Source: Nitriliruptoraceae bacterium (GTDB taxonomy: Bacteria > Actinomycetota > Nitriliruptoria > Nitriliruptorales > Nitriliruptoraceae). From it: DNA of 7,874 nucleotides. A program made the position numbers and the translations under genes. Below are positions 6,018 to 7,874 of the stretch, piece by piece. The notes below the pieces were generated by a model. It saw only the letters and a list, made by a program, of their open reading frames with translations, ran no database searches and had not been told where the DNA came from. Positions within the stretch are counted from its first letter, which is position 1. Every line of letters starts with the position of its first letter. The stretch is taken from assembly GCA_007117945.1 (NCBI GenBank), contig SKTN01000350.1, positions 1 to 7,874 on the forward strand, read 5' to 3'.

Positions 6018-7204
6018 CCGCTCCGACCTCCGCCGCACCGCAGGAGGGCGTGTGGGTCGATGTCCTCGGTCAGCCTGCCGCCGTCACCGCCCTGCGGCGC
6101 GCCCTCGCGCAGGACGAGCTCGCCCACGCCTGGCTGGTGGTCGGGCCACCGGCGGTCGGCCAGCAGGAGCTGGTGCGGGCGTTGGGTGCGGCGCTGAACT
6201 GTGCGGAGCCCGACGCGCCGGACCTCGGGTGCGGGCGGTGCAACGTGTGCCGACGGATGGCGGCGGGCCGGCACACCGCCCTGCTGGAGCTCGAGCCCAA
6301 GGGGGCCGGCTACCTCGTCGACGACGTCCGCAGCGAGTGGATCCCCGCAGCGATGCACTCGTTGACCGAGGGCCGCCGCAAGCTGCTGCGGGTGCGTGGT
6401 GCGGACCGGATGAACGAGGCGGCCCAGAACGCCTTCCTCAAGGTCCTCGAGGAGCCGCCCGCCTCCGTGCTGTGGGTGCTGGAGGTCGAGGACGAGGGCG
6501 CGCTGCTCGACACCGTGGTGTCGCGGTGCCGCCGTCTGGACCTGGTGCCCTGGGGTCTGGAGCCGCTGCGCGAGCGCGCCGCCGGGCTGGACATCCCCGA
6601 GGGCCGGCGCGAGGCGCTGGCCCGGGCGGCGCTCGGCTCGCCGTCGCGCCTCGAGGCGTTGGCCGACCCGGACGTGGCGGCGGCCCGCCAACGCCACCTC
6701 GACGTCATCGACCGGTTGGCCACCGCCGGGCCCGGCATCGTCGTGCCCCTGGCCAAGGAGCTGCACACCTGGGCGAAGGGCCGCTCGACGGTGGTCAAGG
6801 AGGCCAACGCGCAGGAGCTCGCGCGCATCGAGGAGGAGTTCGGGGTCGACGAGCGGGGACGCGGGTGGCCGCCGGGGCTACGGAACCAGCTCAAGCGCAC
6901 CCACGAGCGCACGGAGCGCCAGGCCCAGCGTCAGGCCCTCGACCTGCTCCTCGACGACCTCGCGAGCTACCTGCGCGATCTGGTGAGCATCGCCTCCGGG
7001 GGTGGGTCCGCGGAGCTCGTCAACCTCGATGCCGAGGCCGAGCTGCGCCGTGATGCGCAGCGACTGCCGGTCGCCGACGCCGTCCGGGCGTTGTCGGCCG
7101 TGGCGCAGTGCCGTCGGGCGCTCGATCGCAACGGCAACCCGGAGCTGCAGCTCGAGCGGTTGCTGCTGCAGCTGGCGCTGCCGATCTACGCCGCCTCGGC
7201 GTGA
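6014..7204 (+). CDS. holB: DNA polymerase III clamp-loader subunit delta-prime
   Basis: Component of the AAA+ complex that opens and loads the beta sliding clamp at replication forks. The 396-aa protein begins with WVDVLGQPAAVTALRRAL, the usual entry into the clamp-loader AAA+ domain. The Walker A position reads GPPAVGQQ (44-51), without the ATP-binding lysine and threonine, as expected for a structural delta-prime rather than the ATPase subunit DnaX. A zinc module follows (C63, C73, C76, C79), then the conserved ADRMNEAAQNAFLKVLEEPP (130-149) and the SRC motif (170-172) that supplies the arginine finger. The C-terminal ~180 residues are the helical collar region. GTG 6014 is chosen because it overlaps the upstream TGA (GTGA) and has GGAG eight bases before it, a typical translational-coupling arrangement. 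DnaX is less likely because of the broken Walker A and the absence of its long C-terminal domains. Confidence 0.93.
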   Translation: MTAPTSAAPQEGVWVDVLGQPAAVTALRRALAQDELAHAWLVVGPPAVGQQELVRALGAALNCAEPDAPDLGCGRCNVCRRMAAGRHTALLELEPKGAGYLVDDVRSEWIPAAMHSLTEGRRKLLRVRGADRMNEAAQNAFLKVLEEPPASVLWVLEVEDEGALLDTVVSRCRRLDLVPWGLEPLRERAAGLDIPEGRREALARAALGSPSRLEALADPDVAAARQRHLDVIDRLATAGPGIVVPLAKELHTWAKGRSTVVKEANAQELARIEEEFGVDERGRGWPPGLRNQLKRTHERTERQAQRQALDLLLDDLASYLRDLVSIASGGGSAELVNLDAEAELRRDAQRLPVADAVRALSAVAQCRRALDRNGNPELQLERLLLQLALPIYAASA

Positions 7205-7244
7205 GCCCGGGTCCGGGCGTGCACCCGTGTCGACCCGGTGCGCG
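7205..7244. terminator. Convergent hairpins between holB and the SRPBCC gene
   Basis: The 46-base gap between the two convergent stop codons contains GCCCG/CGGGC (7205-7209 and 7214-7218, 4-base loop) and a second stem of about 8 pairs between 7218-7225 and 7237-7244, including one G-U pair, with an 11-base loop. The location suits a bidirectional terminator, but no T-tract is present on either side. Confidence 0.35.
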
Positions 7245-7250
7245 ATGCCC

Positions 7251-7715
7251 TCAGCGCAGGCTGCCCCCGGCCAGCGCCGCGAGATCCGCCCCGGCACGCT
7301 CGAGCCGCCGCTGGCCGCTGGAGCGCGTGGCGTTGCGCAGGATCGGCTCCAGGGGCCTGAACAGCAGGGAACGCACCGCCAGGGAGACGTCGTAGCAGGC
7401 GGTGCTGCCCGCGTCGTCCTCGCGGATCGTGAAGGTCCCCTCCCCACGCAGCGGGCCGTCGGCGAGGGTGACCTCGAGGCGGTGGGGTGCCTCGCGGTCG
7501 GTGACCTGGACCGTGGAGGTGAAGGGCCTGAGCGGCGGCCGGGTGGAGAAGGTCAGTCGGGCGGCCGCCACCGTCCCCGACGGCGCGGGCAGGGTCTCCA
7601 CCTGGCTGATCGCCGGCCACCACTCGCCCCACGTCGACAGGTCGGTCACCACCGCCCAGATGCCCTCGGCGGGCACCGTGGTCGGCCAGCACCCGTCGAT
7701 GTCGATCGCGCCCAC
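7251..7715 (-). CDS. SRPBCC-fold (polyketide cyclase/START-like) protein
   Basis: A 154-aa cytosolic protein with the look of the SRPBCC/Polyketide_cyc2 superfamily, whose members form a helix-grip pocket for hydrophobic ligands. Supporting features are the opening beta strand, the segment PAEGIWAVVTDLSTWGEWWP (early helix and Trp-rich turn, about residues 16-35), alternating beta strands with T-rich hydrophobic patterns, the acidic GEGTFTIREDD hairpin, and a long C-terminal helix around the RSLLFRPLEPILRNATRSSG segment. The ligand and any enzymatic role are unknown. The GTG at 7715 is preferred because a strong AGGAGGAG lies just before it; the same frame is open for 36 more codons, but that extension runs into the tRNA gene and has no such ribosome site. 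It is convergent with holB and divergent from the tRNA. Confidence 0.85.
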   Translation of the reverse strand: MGAIDIDGCWPTTVPAEGIWAVVTDLSTWGEWWPAISQVETLPAPSGTVAAARLTFSTRPPLRPFTSTVQVTDREAPHRLEVTLADGPLRGEGTFTIREDDAGSTACYDVSLAVRSLLFRPLEPILRNATRSSGQRRLERAGADLAALAGGSLR

Positions 7716-7720
7716 GGCGG

Positions 7721-7728
7721 CTCCTCCT
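7721..7728 (-). promoter_or_regulatory. Strong ribosome binding site deciding the SRPBCC start
   Basis: On the minus strand AGGAGGAG is followed by CCGCC and then GTG. The core AGGAGG sits 7 bases from the start, the best Shine-Dalgarno match in the window, and it fixes the GTG at 7715-7713 as the start codon. Confidence 0.8.
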
Positions 7729-7740
7729 GTCCTCGGCGCA

Positions 7741-7746
7741 ACGGTA
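7741..7746 (-). promoter_or_regulatory. Candidate -10 box for the SRPBCC gene
   Basis: TACCGT on the minus strand fits TANNNT and would place the transcript start near 7734, giving a leader of about 19 bases that just includes the ribosome site. No recognisable -35 precedes it, so this is tentative. Confidence 0.28.
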
Positions 7747-7758
7747 GCCGGCAGCGGT

Positions 7759-7786
7759 GTGAGCGCCGCGAGGTGGTCGCTACCCT
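7759..7786 (+). promoter_or_regulatory. Candidate tRNA-Thr promoter
   Basis: TACCCT (7781-7786) matches TANNNT, and GTGAGC (7759-7764) is a weak -35 with the TGA core at a 16-base spacing. Transcription would start about 3 to 5 bases before the mature tRNA, leaving a short 5' leader for RNase P. The -35 regions of this and the leftward SRPBCC promoter would overlap. Confidence 0.35.
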
Positions 7787-7796
7787 TCGCGCCTGC

Positions 7797-7869
7797 GCTG
7801 GAGTAGCTCAGTCGGTAGAGCAATCGCCTCGTAAGCGATAGGTCAGGGGTTCGAATCCCCTCTCCAGCT
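7797..7869 (+). tRNA. tRNA-Thr, anticodon CGT
   Basis: A complete cloverleaf can be drawn. The acceptor stem GCTGGAG/CTCCAGC has 7 perfect pairs, the D stem is GCTC/GAGC, and the anticodon stem is ATCGC/GCGAT. The anticodon loop is CTCGTAA, with T33 followed by CGT at 7830-7832. The variable loop is AGGTC and the T arm is AGGGG-TTCGAAT-CCCCT. The discriminator is T at 7869. CCA is not encoded (CCG follows), so CCA would be added after transcription. CGU reads the ACG threonine codon, one of the abundant Thr codons expected at this GC content. Confidence 0.96.
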
Positions 7870-7874
7870 CCGGA

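Noticed and set aside
3357..6038. 893-aa open frame on the minus strand, antisense to the fusion gene
   Set aside because: The product is a repetitive His/Gly/Arg/Asp-rich string with no domain, and it lies opposite a gene with clear motifs; long antisense frames are expected with G/C-rich third positions.
5920..7053. 377-aa plus-strand open frame overlapping holB
   Set aside because: Arg/Gly/Ala-rich shadow of the holB frame; holB carries all the expected clamp-loader motifs.
7716..7823. 36-codon upstream extension of the SRPBCC gene
   Set aside because: It reaches into the tRNA-Thr gene and lacks a ribosome site, while AGGAGGAG stands directly before the GTG at 7715.
7797..7874. tRNA 3' end as an integration (att) site
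   Set aside because: tRNA genes are common phage targets, but the window ends 5 bases after the tRNA and no integrase or direct repeat is visible.

Overview
The window is chromosomal housekeeping DNA from a very GC-rich bacterium. G or C fills nearly all third codon positions, GTG starts are common (four of the five protein genes), and no insertion sequence, prophage or CRISPR array is visible. Gene content and order point to Actinomycetota: a TopA with a lysine-rich KKTA tail, a membrane-transporter/thymidylate-kinase fusion, and a clamp-loader delta-prime gene in series. A deep-branching lineage (Nitriliruptoria or Acidimicrobiia type) is a guess from the general look and from the zinc-ribbon-bearing TopA; I cannot fix the genus.

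Layout. (1) 1-643, minus strand: the N-terminal 214 codons of a membrane proton-pumping pyrophosphatase (hppA) that runs off the left edge. (2) 644-1155: a 512-base divergent intergenic region containing a TTGACA box, a 10-bp perfect hairpin that competes with an adjacent 7-bp hairpin, and short direct and inverted repeats. (3) 1156-3762, plus: topA, DNA topoisomerase I, 868 aa. (4) 3763-3836: a short gap with two inverted repeats and a -10 box placed as for a leaderless transcript. (5) 3837-6017, plus: a 726-aa fusion of a 12-helix MFS-type membrane domain and a complete dTMP kinase. (6) 6014-7204, plus: holB, clamp-loader delta-prime, overlapping the fusion gene by 4 bases. (7) 7251-7715, minus: a small SRPBCC-fold protein, convergent with holB. 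(8) 7797-7869, plus: tRNA-Thr(CGT).

The plus-strand genes form a DNA-replication group: TopA controls supercoiling, the fusion's kinase domain makes dTDP for dTTP synthesis, and delta-prime is part of the polymerase III clamp loader. The TGA/GTG overlap between the fusion and holB suggests translational coupling. The pyrophosphatase, divergent from topA, removes the pyrophosphate that nucleic acid synthesis releases and stores the energy as a proton gradient; this link to the neighbours is thematic only.

I found no convincing undescribed system. The items most worth a second look are the MFS-dTMP kinase fusion (known in actinobacteria, but its transport function is unexplained), the TopA that combines zinc ribbons with a lysine tail, the competing hairpins upstream of topA, and the apparently leaderless start of the fusion gene.
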